The notes under the pieces: model-generated
Told to the model about the DNA's origin: nothing
The model's database searches: none
What the model saw: only the letters and a program-made list of their open reading frames with translations
Shown here: piece after piece, positions 27,381 to 36,673 of the stretch
Layout: every line of letters starts with the position of its first letter
Numbering within the stretch: the stretch's first letter is position 1
Assembly (NCBI GenBank): GCA_002707145.1
Contig: PAMD01000003.1
Coordinates: forward strand, 46,477-110,476
Direction: 5' to 3'
Length of the DNA stretch: 64,000 nucleotides
DNA from: Flavobacteriales bacterium
Lineage (GTDB): Bacteria > Bacteroidota > Bacteroidia > Flavobacteriales > UBA7430
Translations under genes and position numbers: made by a program

Positions 27381-29192
27381 TTAACCTATGGTTATATGTG
27401 CTTTTGGATATTGATAGTTATTGGTTTTCACCTTAGTACTAATTGCAAATGCTAATGTAAGCGTTCCAATTCGTCCTACAAACATACAAATCATAATCAC
27501 TATTTTTCCAACGAATGATAATTCTGGAGTGATTCCAGTTGTTAGTCCAACGGTGGAAAATGCTGATACTGTTTCAAAGATGATGGCCATAATTCCTAAA
27601 TTCCCATCACTAATGCTTAATATAAAAATAGAAATAAATACAGATATCATAGAGAATAAAAATATAGAGAATGCTTTTTGTAGGAGGTCGGAAGAAATTG
27701 ATCTCTCTCCAATTTCAATTTTTTTATTGCCCCGAATTGTATTGATTGCAGAATAAATAATTAGTGTAAAAGTAGAGGTTTTTATTCCCCCTCCCGTGGA
27801 TCCTGGAGATGCTCCAATAAACATCAGAAAAATAAAGATGATAAGCATAGGAATACCAATAGAAGAGAAGTCTACGGTATTAAAACCCGCAGTTCTTGCA
27901 CTTATAGATTGAAAAAGAGATGTAACTAATTGTCCTTTCATACTCATGCCATTCAAACTATTTCCTTGTTCAAGGAAATAAAACATACAAGCGCCAAAGG
28001 CTACAAGGAATAAAGAAGTGTAAAAAGAAATTCTGGTACTCAATTTCAGACTTTTTCTTACTGACTTTAAACTTTTTAGAATTCTTTTTCGATTAAATAT
28101 TTCAGAAATGACTGGAAATCCAATTCCTCCAAAGAATACAAGTACAGCAATTATTATGTGAATATTGAATGAAGACTGAAGTGCAGGCGAATTCATTCCC
28201 TCAGTAAATAAAGAGAAACCTGCATTATTAAAAGCCGATATAGAATGAAAGATAGAATAAAATAATGGGTCTTTCAACTGCTCAGAACCTGGACTTTGAT
28301 TCCAGTTAAAGTAGAGTAGGATTCCACCAATAATCTCAATGAAAAGACTTAAAAAGAAAATCTTACGAACGAGGCCTTTGCTGCTAAATAAAGAGTCTGC
28401 ACTCGAGTTTTCATGAATTATAGACTGGTGTTTGATTCCTAAACCTTTTCTTGAAAATACGGTAAATAGTGTTGCAAAAGAAATAATATTTAACCCACCT
28501 AATTGAATTAATAGCATCAGTATAATATGGCCTTTTTGAGTAAAGAAAGTTGCTGTGTCATGAATAATTAATCCAGTTACGCAGGTGGCACTTATTGAGG
28601 TGAAGAAAGCATCAAACCATGATATTGGATTTGTTCTGTAAGTCATTTCAGGCATCATTAATAGACCTGTTCCAATCAGAATCAGTAAAATGAATGAACT
28701 AATCATTAACTGGGGGGGAGTCAATCGAATTCCTATAATTTTAGGGCTCGCTTTTCCAAGTTCAATTCCTACTAATATAAAGAAATAGGATTGAATGAAT
28801 ACTGAGTAAAAGCTATCTAGGTGTAACAAGTTAAGCTTTGAGCCAATTAAGTCCAAAAGAGATTGGTTCATCAAGAAACTCCAAAAGCTGTTGATGACAA
28901 TCATGCATAAGAGTAGAAATTCTAACCAGCTTTCTTTTATGAATAGAATTGGTTCGTAGCAGTATATAATATTCGTTATGTATTTTAATATGTAGAAAAC
29001 AAAACTTCCTTTAACTGCTAAAAAAATCCAAGCTCTTGTATTATCTTCTGGAGAAAATCCAAATTGGTACACAAATAAACACAAAACAAAGAAAGAAGTT
29101 GCGAAGCTCCCAAACGTAAATAAATTGAGAACACTCTCTTTGCTTTCATAGAGTGCTAAATTGATCTTTTCACGAAAGGAATTTATTGACAT
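27381..29192 (-). CDS. TrkH/KtrB-family potassium uptake channel subunit
   Basis: A 603-residue membrane protein of the Trk/Ktr K+ transporter family. Four pore-loop repeats each keep the selectivity-filter glycine: 'SATCVTGL', 'SAFNNAGFS', 'SARTAGFNT' and 'SAFSTVGLTTG'; the gate region 'GASPGSTGGGIKTST' is also intact. An extra hydrophobic N-terminal section (about 1-150) is present compared with KtrB. These channels need a cytosolic TrkA/KtrA ring protein for gating; no such gene is in the window. It sits 13 bp behind the heptose kinase gene. Confidence 0.92.
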   Translation of the reverse strand: MSINSFREKINLALYESKESVLNLFTFGSFATSFFVLCLFVYQFGFSPEDNTRAWIFLAVKGSFVFYILKYITNIIYCYEPILFIKESWLEFLLLCMIVINSFWSFLMNQSLLDLIGSKLNLLHLDSFYSVFIQSYFFILVGIELGKASPKIIGIRLTPPQLMISSFILLILIGTGLLMMPEMTYRTNPISWFDAFFTSISATCVTGLIIHDTATFFTQKGHIILMLLIQLGGLNIISFATLFTVFSRKGLGIKHQSIIHENSSADSLFSSKGLVRKIFFLSLFIEIIGGILLYFNWNQSPGSEQLKDPLFYSIFHSISAFNNAGFSLFTEGMNSPALQSSFNIHIIIAVLVFFGGIGFPVISEIFNRKRILKSLKSVRKSLKLSTRISFYTSLFLVAFGACMFYFLEQGNSLNGMSMKGQLVTSLFQSISARTAGFNTVDFSSIGIPMLIIFIFLMFIGASPGSTGGGIKTSTFTLIIYSAINTIRGNKKIEIGERSISSDLLQKAFSIFLFSMISVFISIFILSISDGNLGIMAIIFETVSAFSTVGLTTGITPELSFVGKIVIMICMFVGRIGTLTLAFAISTKVKTNNYQYPKAHITIG

Positions 29193-29205
29193 AATGCCTA
29201 TGAGA

Positions 29206-30198
29206 TTATAGACTTGTTTTCATTAAATCTTTCCTAGAGATAGGAACCACACCTACTTTTTCACATACAAGACCTCCGGCTAAGTTAGCAATTTTCATCA
29301 TTTGTTCTACATTAAGGCCAGAGGCAAGAGCTAGTGCAGAAACAGCAACGACTGAATCACCTGCTCCTGAAACATCTCGAATCTTTCTAGGGTGGGCAGG
29401 TTCTGAAAAAGCTTGTTCTTTATTTTGTAGGTAAATTCCGCCTTCAGAAAGGGTAAGTAATATATTTTTTGCTTGAATTTTCTCTAATAAGATTGTCACT
29501 TTGGAGAAAAGTTCTTCATGAGAATCTATATCAATATTTGTGGACAAACCTTCATTGATTTCTTTTAGATTTGGTTTAAATACATCTACTCCTTTGTAAC
29601 TGAAAAAATTCTTTTTTTTTGGGTCTACAATTGTAGGGATATGATTTGATTTTGCTAAATCTAGTATTTTATTAATCAGCTTTTCCGTTAGGAAACCTTT
29701 ATTGTAATCTTCAAAGATGATTACATCAATATTTTGTTTTTCAATTAATTTTTCTGCGAGATCAAATATTTTCGGATTTTTTAGGTCATCAATTTGCTCC
29801 TCATCAATTCTTAATATATGATTTCCTTCACTAATTACTCTTGTTTTTACAGTAGTTATTCGCTTATCAACAACAAGTATCCCTTTCTTGTCAATGTTTT
29901 GGTTGTCTAATAACTTTAGAAGTTCATCTCCATTTTTATCTTTGCCAATGACTGAAAAAAGAATCGGTTCTGCCCCTAATGAAATTATATTTAGTGCAAC
30001 GTTCGCAGCGCCACCAAGCCTATTTTCCCTATTAATAATATCTACTACTGGTACAGGAGATTCTGGAGACATTCTATTAATTTCTCCCCACATATATGTA
30101 TCAACCATAACATCACCCACAATGAGTACACGCTTGTTTTCAAACCCTTTTAAAATGTCAGTCATTCGATTCATATGGGGAGATCCTACTTTTTTCAT
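29206..30198 (-). CDS. rfaE1: D-glycero-beta-D-manno-heptose-7-phosphate kinase (PfkB family)
   Basis: Phosphorylates heptose 7-phosphate at C1 on the way to ADP-heptose for lipopolysaccharide core. The 330-residue ribokinase fold has 'VLIVGDVMVDTYMWGEINRMSPESPVPVV' (in parts), 'RLGGAANVALNI', 'VIFEDYNKGF', 'VDPKKKNF' and the anion-hole motif 'DVSGAGDSVVA'. It lacks the nucleotidyltransferase half of HldE, so the two steps are separate genes. The start may be internal (ATG codons at residues 9 and 12 fit the family length better). Upstream 28 bp is an aminotransferase gene. Confidence 0.88.
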   Translation of the reverse strand: MKKVGSPHMNRMTDILKGFENKRVLIVGDVMVDTYMWGEINRMSPESPVPVVDIINRENRLGGAANVALNIISLGAEPILFSVIGKDKNGDELLKLLDNQNIDKKGILVVDKRITTVKTRVISEGNHILRIDEEQIDDLKNPKIFDLAEKLIEKQNIDVIIFEDYNKGFLTEKLINKILDLAKSNHIPTIVDPKKKNFFSYKGVDVFKPNLKEINEGLSTNIDIDSHEELFSKVTILLEKIQAKNILLTLSEGGIYLQNKEQAFSEPAHPRKIRDVSGAGDSVVAVSALALASGLNVEQMMKIANLAGGLVCEKVGVVPISRKDLMKTSL

Positions 30199-30226
30199 AT
30201 GATTTATTATAAATTTATTTAATGGC

Positions 30227-31420
30227 TTAAGTGAGATGTTCCAGTGCTAACTTTATCCTTTTCACTGCCTCTACTAACTTTTCATCTGCTGCTGCATATG
30301 AAATCCTCATACAACCAGGAGATCCAAAAGCATCGCCTGTTACAGTTGCTACATTAGCTTCATTTAATAAATACATACAAAAGTCACTTGCATTTCGAAT
30401 TTTCTTTTCCTTAAACGATTTCCCAAAATAATAAGAAATGTCTGGGAAAATATAAAAAGCCCCTTGAGGTATACTTAGTTTAATTCCTTTGATTTCTCTC
30501 AGTCTAGAAATCATTAAATCTCTTCTTCTGAGAAAGGCAGCTCTCATTTCAGATGTACATATTGGGTCTATATTGATTGCAGCTTCACTTGCTTTTTGGG
30601 CAATAGAACAAGTGGCAGAAGTTGTTTGTCCCTGCATTTTTGTACAGGCAGCTGCTAGCCATTTTGGTGCTCCTAAATATCCTACCCTCCAGCCAGTCAT
30701 TGCAAATCCTTTAGAAACACCATTTACAGTTACTACTTGGTCTTTAATAGAGTCAAATTGGCCGATACTTACATGTTCCTCAGAAAAATTAATATGCTCA
30801 TAGATTTCATCTGAAATAACAATAATTTTTGGATATTTTTCAAACACTTTCACAAGTGCTCTTAATTCATCTCGGTTGTAAACAGATCCGGTGGGATTGC
30901 AGGGAGTACTGAAAAGAAAAGCCTTTGTTTTTTCACTAATCACATTTTCTACTTCTGTAGCACTTACTTTAAAATCACTATCTACAGTAGCTTGTATGAC
31001 TACTGGGATTCCTTCTGCCATTTTCACCATTTGGAAGTAACTTACCCAATATGGAGCTGGTACTATTACTTCATCGCCAGGATTAACTAGTGCAAGCATT
31101 AATTGTGCTAAAGATTGTTTCGCACCGGTGGAGGCAACTATTTCATCGATTTTATAATTTAGTTTGTTATCGCGATAAAACTTTTTTGAAATGGCTTCTC
31201 GAAAACTTACCAGACCTTGTACCGGTGTGTAGTGAGAAAAATTATCATCTATGGCTTGTTTTGCTGCCTTCTTAATGAATTCAGGAGTATTGAAATCAGG
31301 TTCACCTAGACTTAAAGAAATGACATCGATTCCAGCGTCAATCAATTCCCTACTTTTTCTAGCCATAGCAATAGTTTGAGATTCTTCTAAACTAAGAATT
31401 CGATTCGATAATATATTCAT
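30227..31420 (-). CDS. Class I/II pyridoxal-phosphate aminotransferase (aspartate aminotransferase-like)
   Basis: A 397-residue fold-type I aminotransferase of the Ib (Thermus/Bacillus AspC) group. 'SLGEPDFNTP', 'GAKQSLAQLMLALVNPGDEV', 'STPCNPTGSVY', 'VISDEIYEHI' and the PLP-lysine motif 'VNGVSKGFAMTGWRVGYLGA' are all present, as is the C-terminal carboxylate-binding Arg in 'CMRISYA'. Aspartate/2-oxoglutarate is the most likely pair. It heads a minus-strand run (aminotransferase, heptose kinase, TrkH, permease, ubiE, porT) and has a TATATTTG box 36 bp upstream. Confidence 0.92.
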   Translation of the reverse strand: MNILSNRILSLEESQTIAMARKSRELIDAGIDVISLSLGEPDFNTPEFIKKAAKQAIDDNFSHYTPVQGLVSFREAISKKFYRDNKLNYKIDEIVASTGAKQSLAQLMLALVNPGDEVIVPAPYWVSYFQMVKMAEGIPVVIQATVDSDFKVSATEVENVISEKTKAFLFSTPCNPTGSVYNRDELRALVKVFEKYPKIIVISDEIYEHINFSEEHVSIGQFDSIKDQVVTVNGVSKGFAMTGWRVGYLGAPKWLAAACTKMQGQTTSATCSIAQKASEAAINIDPICTSEMRAAFLRRRDLMISRLREIKGIKLSIPQGAFYIFPDISYYFGKSFKEKKIRNASDFCMYLLNEANVATVTGDAFGSPGCMRISYAAADEKLVEAVKRIKLALEHLT

Positions 31421-31456
31421 TTAGAGTAGTATTAATGTTCTTTAAATAATTTAAAA

Positions 31457-31464
31457 CAAATATA
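31457..31464 (-). promoter_or_regulatory. Candidate -7 box (TATATTTG) for the aminotransferase operon
   Basis: Perfect TAnnTTTG match on the minus strand, 36 bp before the ATG at 31420, at the head of a long same-strand gene run. Confidence 0.45.
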
Positions 31465-31621
31465 GATAAAGAAATTTATTTACTCTCAGGCCCAGACTTT
31501 TTTAGACTAAAATAAATTCAATTTTTAAAAAACTAAAAACTATATTTAATTAGTTTTTTCAAATTATTGAGCGCATATTTTTAATTCTCAATTTCTTATT
31601 TTAGCAAAAAAAAAGTAGTTT

Positions 31622-32143
31622 ATGAATGTCTTTTTAGAATATGTAAATTTTATTTTGCCTTCAGTTTTAATTATGATAGTGGCTTTTTATATGTTAAATA
31701 GAGTGTTAAAACACGACCATACTAGAAGGGTTTTTGAGTACAAAAAGTCTGTTGCAAAGGAAGTCATTCCTCTAAGAATGCAAGCTTATGAAAGATTAGC
31801 TCTTTTTTTAGAGCGCATGCAGCCTACGAATTTACTTCTAAGAGTTCAGCAAAAAAACATGAAATCAATGAGTCTTCATGCGGGCCTGATGCAAACTATT
31901 AGAAGCGAATACGACCATAATATGTCTCAACAAGTTTATGTGTCGAATGAGGTTTGGCTTCTTATCAATCAAGCAAAAAATCAACTTATAAATGTGATAA
32001 ACGAACAAGTTCCTATGGTGGATCCAAAATCAGATGCAATGGAGCTTGGCTCACTCATTATTCTAGCTTCAAAAGAAAATAAAGAATGGTTGATTGATGA
32101 AGCATTAATTTTTTTAAAAAATGAATTGAGAGAGAATTATTAG
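31622..32143 (+). CDS. DUF7935-type conserved Bacteroidota protein with one N-terminal membrane helix
   Basis: A 173-residue protein with an N-terminal hydrophobic helix (about residues 8-28, 'FILPSVLIMIVAFYML') and a cytoplasmic helical domain with 'LRMQAYERLALFLERMQP', 'LRVQQ' and 'SEYDHNMSQQVYVSNEVW'. The pattern matches a conserved Bacteroidota family (DUF7935 by recollection) of unknown role. It is a single plus-strand gene between divergent and convergent neighbours. Function cannot be assigned. Confidence 0.75.
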   Translation: MNVFLEYVNFILPSVLIMIVAFYMLNRVLKHDHTRRVFEYKKSVAKEVIPLRMQAYERLALFLERMQPTNLLLRVQQKNMKSMSLHAGLMQTIRSEYDHNMSQQVYVSNEVWLLINQAKNQLINVINEQVPMVDPKSDAMELGSLIILASKENKEWLIDEALIFLKNELRENY

Positions 32144-32161
32144 AAAAATTCAATTTCGGGT

Positions 32162-32548
32162 TTAGATATCGTCAAATTCAACATTCATAAAGTCTGATGG
32201 ATTTGAATTATTTTGATTGGTCTTATTCTCATTAGAATCAATACTTTTATTTTCTTCCGATTTTCGTTTTTCATAATCTGAAATAACCTCTAATCCTTTT
32301 TCTTCAAGAATATAATTGGTTACCTCTTCAAAAACTTCCTTGAATCCCATGAAGTCCTCCTTATAAAGATATATTTTGTGTTTTTTGTAATGTGATGAAC
32401 CGTTATCATTGGTATGTTTCTTACTCTCTGTAATAGTAAGATAATAGTCTTCTGCTCTTGTTGCTCTAACATCAAAAAAGTAGGTTCTTCTTCCAGCTCT
32501 AAGTATCTTAGAAAATATTTCTTGTGGTTTATTATCTTGTTGATTCAT
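32162..32548 (-). CDS. DUF3276 / PUR-alpha-like nucleic-acid-binding protein
   Basis: A 128-residue protein whose first 80 residues form a PUR-like beta-beta-beta-beta-alpha repeat: 'EIFSKILRAGRRTYFFDVRA', 'DYYLTITESKKH', 'HKIYLYKEDFMGFKEVFEEV'. The family (DUF3276) is common in Bacteroidota and spirochaetes, where relatives bind single-stranded DNA and RNA. The last 40 residues are Asn/Ser/Asp rich and likely disordered. It stands alone between convergent DUF7935 and the ABC exporter. Confidence 0.88.
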   Translation of the reverse strand: MNQQDNKPQEIFSKILRAGRRTYFFDVRATRAEDYYLTITESKKHTNDNGSSHYKKHKIYLYKEDFMGFKEVFEEVTNYILEEKGLEVISDYEKRKSEENKSIDSNENKTNQNNSNPSDFMNVEFDDI

Positions 32549-32627
32549 AATTAAATATTATTTCTTTTCACCAAATCTCAAGAAAAATATTATAAAATGA
32601 AAGTAAATTCAAACAAAAAAAATCTGG

Positions 32628-34391
32628 CTACAAATTTGATTCAACTAGTTGTTTTTGGTATATTCGGAAATACTCCCCCTTTAACGTCATCAAATCATTG
32701 TGTGAACCACGCTCGACAATTTCACCCTCGTCTAGGACCAAAATTGAATCTGCGTGTTTAATTGATGATGCACGATGTGAAATAATTATACAGGATTTTT
32801 TGTTACTTTTTGACTTAATATTTTGAAGGATAAGTTCTTCTGTTTTTGTGTCAACAGCAGAAAGACAATCGTCAAACAACATGAAATTGGGTCTTCGAAT
32901 CAATGCTCGTGCAATAGATATTCTTTGTTTTTGGCCTCCCGAAAGAGTAATTCCTCTTTCTCCAATAACTGTCTGGAAGCCTTGTTTGAAATTTTGAATA
33001 TTGTTATAAATATCAGCTTCTTTAGCCGCATTTATAATATCTTGCTCATCACTTTGTTTGTTTCCAAATGCAATATTGTTGTAAATACTATCAGAAAATA
33101 AAAAAGCTTCCTGAGGCACATATCCTATTGCTTTTCTTAGGCAGTTTAAATTGACATTTTTGATGTTTTTTCCTCCTATGTAAATTTCACCTGAATCTGG
33201 ATCATTAATTCGACAAATAAGTTCTGCTAATGTGCTTTTTCCAGAACCAATTTTGCCAATTAATCCAATGGTCTTACCCTTTTTAAGGGAAAAAGAAACC
33301 TTGTTGAGCGCTTTTATTTTGGTTTCAGGATAAGAAAAAGAAACCTCTTTAAATTCCATGTCTCCCCGAATTTCAAAATTTTCAAGGGTAGGGTTTTTGA
33401 TTTCAGGATCTTCATTTAGAAATTCATTGATTCTTGTTTGCGATGCAGCAGCTCTTTGGACGATTGAAGTGACCCATCCAAGTGATGCTACTGGCCAAGT
33501 AAGCATGTTTACATATATAACAAAGGTTGCTATATCACCAACTTGAATATTTCCAGCAATAGCCTCTAAACCTCCAATATAAATTGTAAACAAGGTACTT
33601 AAGCCAATGAGTAAAATCATGAGTGGGAAAAATAGAGCATTTACTTTTACTAAATTTAAGCTTTTTTCCTTATAATTTTCGGCCGCATTCATGAATTGCA
33701 TTTGTGAAAAACTCTCTTGTATATAAGATTTAATTACGCGAATGCCCGAAAAAGTTTCCTGACTTATACTCGATAGCTTCGAAAGTTGCTTCTGAACGAT
33801 CTCGCTTCTTTCATTCATGATGCTGCTTACTATGTAAATTGCTACCACCAGTAGAGGAAGAGGGCTCAATGCATACAATGTTAATTTAGGACTTGTACTA
33901 ATCATTTTTGGAACAATGAGTGCAATGCTAATGACTAAGTTTGAACTATATAAAATGGCAGGTCCTAGATACATTCGAACGCGGCTTACATCTTCAGTAA
34001 TTCGATTCATTAAGTCCCCTGTTTTGTTTTTTTTGTAAAAGGCAATACTCAATTTTTGGTATTGATTATAGATTTCATTTTTTAAATCGAATTCTATTCT
34101 TCGTGATATAACAATAATTGTTTGGCGCATAAAGAACATAAATAAACCCTTTACTACTGCAAAGGAAAAGACTAGTAGAGCATAATAACTTAATTGTTGT
34201 TTAATAATCTGTTTTTTGTTTTCATCAAGAGGATTTTCGTTTAGTGCATCTCCAATAATATTAAAAACTTGGCCAATATAGATTGGAGGAAAAAGTCCAA
34301 AAATATTTGAAGCGATAATAAAAATGACTCCAAGAATTAACTTGAACCTATATTTCCAGAAATATTTATTTAAGTGGATAAGAGATTTCAT
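32628..34391 (-). CDS. ABC exporter, fused membrane and ATPase domains (MsbA-like)
   Basis: A 587-residue half-transporter: six-helix type IV exporter domain (about 1-320), then the ATPase with Walker A 'GKIGSGKST', Q-loop 'YVPQEAFLFS', signature 'LSGGQKQRISIARAL', Walker B 'NFMLFDDCLSAVDT' and H-loop 'IIISHR'. The residue after the Walker B aspartate, normally the catalytic Glu, is Asp here (DDCLSAVD), as in the weak site of heterodimeric exporters; no partner gene is adjacent. Substrate (lipid, peptide or drug) is unknown. Confidence 0.9.
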   Translation of the reverse strand: MKSLIHLNKYFWKYRFKLILGVIFIIASNIFGLFPPIYIGQVFNIIGDALNENPLDENKKQIIKQQLSYYALLVFSFAVVKGLFMFFMRQTIIVISRRIEFDLKNEIYNQYQKLSIAFYKKNKTGDLMNRITEDVSRVRMYLGPAILYSSNLVISIALIVPKMISTSPKLTLYALSPLPLLVVAIYIVSSIMNERSEIVQKQLSKLSSISQETFSGIRVIKSYIQESFSQMQFMNAAENYKEKSLNLVKVNALFFPLMILLIGLSTLFTIYIGGLEAIAGNIQVGDIATFVIYVNMLTWPVASLGWVTSIVQRAAASQTRINEFLNEDPEIKNPTLENFEIRGDMEFKEVSFSYPETKIKALNKVSFSLKKGKTIGLIGKIGSGKSTLAELICRINDPDSGEIYIGGKNIKNVNLNCLRKAIGYVPQEAFLFSDSIYNNIAFGNKQSDEQDIINAAKEADIYNNIQNFKQGFQTVIGERGITLSGGQKQRISIARALIRRPNFMLFDDCLSAVDTKTEELILQNIKSKSNKKSCIIISHRASSIKHADSILVLDEGEIVERGSHNDLMTLKGEYFRIYQKQLVESNL

Positions 34392-34428
34392 AAGAACAAT
34401 ACAGTTTTTTAGTTCCCTAAAAAAAGCT

Positions 34429-34436
34429 TAATTTCG
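34429..34436 (+). promoter_or_regulatory. Candidate -7 box (TAATTTCG) for the leucine dehydrogenase gene
   Basis: TAATTTCGCACC is a one-base variant of TAnnTTTG, and shares its GCACC tail with boxes at 39376 and 44937. It is 93 bp before the ATG at 34530, implying a leader of about 85 bases. Confidence 0.35.
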
Positions 34437-34529
34437 CACCCTCTTTAGAGTAATAATTTAAAACTTTAAAATTAGTTAATTTAAGGAATCTCCTTACATT
34501 TTTTTTGAAGTTTGACACAATATAGAGAT

Positions 34530-35633
34530 ATGATTAAAATAACTGATATTGATAACATTAGCACTTCTAAAAATCCAATTATCCGAGAAATGGAAGTAAT
34601 GGGGCATGAACAAGTTGTTTTTTGCCAAGATCAAAAGACGGGATTGAAAGCTATTATTGCTATTCATAGTACTTCTTTAGGTCCAGCTTTGGGGGGTACA
34701 AGAATGTGGAATTACAATAGTGAATTAGAGGCATTAAATGATGTTTTACGACTTTCAAGAGGTATGACCTTAAAAGCATCTATTTCTGGTTTGAATCTAG
34801 GTGGAGGGAAAGCGGTAATTATTGGTGATTCTAAAACTGATAAGACTAATGATTTGATGCGCCGTTTTGGGAAGTTCGTTGAAACTTTAAATGGAAATTA
34901 TATTACTGCTGAGGATGTAGGAATGACCACTCATGATATGGAGATGGTTCGTAAAGAAACTAGTCACGTGACGGGTATTCCTCAATCAATGGGTGGCTCT
35001 GGCGATCCTTCACCTGTAACTGCTTATGGAGTTTATATGGGAATTAAGGCTTCAGCAATGTATAAGTGGGGTTCCGATTGCCTAAAAGGAAAGAAAATTG
35101 GTGTTGAAGGTATTGGAAATGTTGGAATCAATCTAGTGAAATATCTTACAGAAGAAGGTGCTAAGTTGTATATTAACGATATAAGTCAAAGTCGCTTGGA
35201 AATGGTTGCAAGTACTTATGGATCAGAAATTATTGAAGGTGATGAGTTTTATGACTTGCAAATGGATATTTATGCTCCGTGTGCTCTTGGAGCATCTATT
35301 AATGATTCATCTCTAAATAGATTGAAATGTTCTATTGTTGCAGGAGCTGCTAACAACCAGTTATCTGACGAAATAAGACATGGACAGATGTTAATGGATA
35401 AACGAATTATTTATGCTCCTGACTTCCTGATTAATGCTGGAGGTTTAATCAATGTATATTCTGAACTTAATGGATATAATAAAGAAGAAGCTCTTGCCAA
35501 AACAAAAAACATATACGATACTACCCTTGAAATACTCAAAAAATCTGAAATAGAGGGTATTACTAGTCATGAAGCTGCACTTCAAATTGCAGAATCTCGA
35601 GTAAAGCTAGCAAACCAATCAAAATTAAATTAG
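34530..35633 (+). CDS. Leucine dehydrogenase (Glu/Leu/Phe/Val dehydrogenase family)
   Basis: NAD-dependent oxidative deamination of branched-chain amino acids to 2-oxo acids, which would feed the fused E1 dehydrogenase at 1.1-3.5 kb. The 367-residue protein has 'LGPALGGTRMW', the catalytic-lysine motif 'LNLGGGKAVIIGD', 'ITAEDVGMTTHDM', and the Rossmann motif 'GVEGIGNVGINLVKYL'. A longer frame exists but begins with TTG at 34512; the ATG at 34530 matches the family. Valine or phenylalanine dehydrogenase activity cannot be excluded. Confidence 0.92.
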   Translation: MIKITDIDNISTSKNPIIREMEVMGHEQVVFCQDQKTGLKAIIAIHSTSLGPALGGTRMWNYNSELEALNDVLRLSRGMTLKASISGLNLGGGKAVIIGDSKTDKTNDLMRRFGKFVETLNGNYITAEDVGMTTHDMEMVRKETSHVTGIPQSMGGSGDPSPVTAYGVYMGIKASAMYKWGSDCLKGKKIGVEGIGNVGINLVKYLTEEGAKLYINDISQSRLEMVASTYGSEIIEGDEFYDLQMDIYAPCALGASINDSSLNRLKCSIVAGAANNQLSDEIRHGQMLMDKRIIYAPDFLINAGGLINVYSELNGYNKEEALAKTKNIYDTTLEILKKSEIEGITSHEAALQIAESRVKLANQSKLN

Positions 35634-35691
35634 CTTACAGGACTATCTAGGTTTTTTTAATCTTTATTAGTAGTTTATTGAACTTTTATTT

Positions 35692-36636
35692 ATGCTCAAC
35701 AGAAGACATATTCGTATTAAAGTTTTGCAAATATTGTATGCTTTTTTTCATTCCCATACTAAGGATATTTTAATGTCTGAAAGAGAACTTCAAAAGAGTA
35801 TCGATCAATCTTATTCGCTTTATCTTCATTTACTACAAATTTTAGTTGATCTAAAGTCTGCTGCAGAGGATAAAATTCAAAAAGGAAAAACCAAACTACT
35901 TCCATCTCATGAGGATATCAATCCTCAATCTAAATTTGCTAATAACAAAATATTGACCCTTTTATCAAGTAATCATTCTTTGATTGAAAAGTCTAAACAG
36001 CACCAAATTTATTGGAAGGAAAGACCCGAAATTAAAAATAAACTATTTCGTAAAATTCAAAACTCCCAATTATATGTACAATACATGTCTAGTGAAAATA
36101 ATACCTTCTCTCTTGATCGAAAGTTTATTTGTGATATGTTTATAGAATTCATTGCTCCTAATGAAGATTTACACGCTTTTCTAGAGGAGAAGAGTATTTA
36201 TTGGTTGGATGATTTCTCCATAGCCAATCTATCGGTTTTAAAAACAATAAAGTCTTTCTCCGAACAAAGTGACTCATTTGCTAGAATCCTTTCTTTATTT
36301 AAAGACAAGGATGACCGAAAATATAGCTTTGATCTATTAAATAAGACACTTATTAATAGTTCTAATTATAAGTCTATGATTGCGGAAACCTCGAGTAATT
36401 GGGACGAAGATAGGATTTCAGACATGGATCAACTATTGCTTCAAATGGCTATTTGTGAGTTATTGAATTTTGAAACAATTCCCGTCAAAGTTACTATAAA
36501 TGAATATATAGAATTATCGAAAGATTATTCTAGTCAAAAGAGCCGAGGTTTCATAAATGGAATTATTGACAAATTAGCTATTAAATTCAAAAAAGAGGGG
36601 ATACTTATAAAGTTAGGTAGAGGATTGATAGAATAA
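35692..36636 (+). CDS. nusB: Transcription antitermination factor NusB (long Bacteroidota form)
   Basis: RNA-binding factor for rRNA antitermination with NusE/S10. The C-terminal third has the NusB fold ('RISDMDQLLLQMAICELLNFETIPVKVTINEYIELSKDYSSQKSRGFINGIID', read in parts). The N-terminal 'MLNRRHIRIKVLQILYAFF' is the conserved arginine-rich motif, separated from the core by a long insertion, giving 314 residues against about 140 in E. coli; this long form is usual in the phylum. It starts the nusB-DUF1573-yajC run. Confidence 0.93.
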   Translation: MLNRRHIRIKVLQILYAFFHSHTKDILMSERELQKSIDQSYSLYLHLLQILVDLKSAAEDKIQKGKTKLLPSHEDINPQSKFANNKILTLLSSNHSLIEKSKQHQIYWKERPEIKNKLFRKIQNSQLYVQYMSSENNTFSLDRKFICDMFIEFIAPNEDLHAFLEEKSIYWLDDFSIANLSVLKTIKSFSEQSDSFARILSLFKDKDDRKYSFDLLNKTLINSSNYKSMIAETSSNWDEDRISDMDQLLLQMAICELLNFETIPVKVTINEYIELSKDYSSQKSRGFINGIIDKLAIKFKKEGILIKLGRGLIE

Positions 36637-36673
36637 CTCCCAGAATTATCTTTAATTTAAACTTTAAAAAAGC

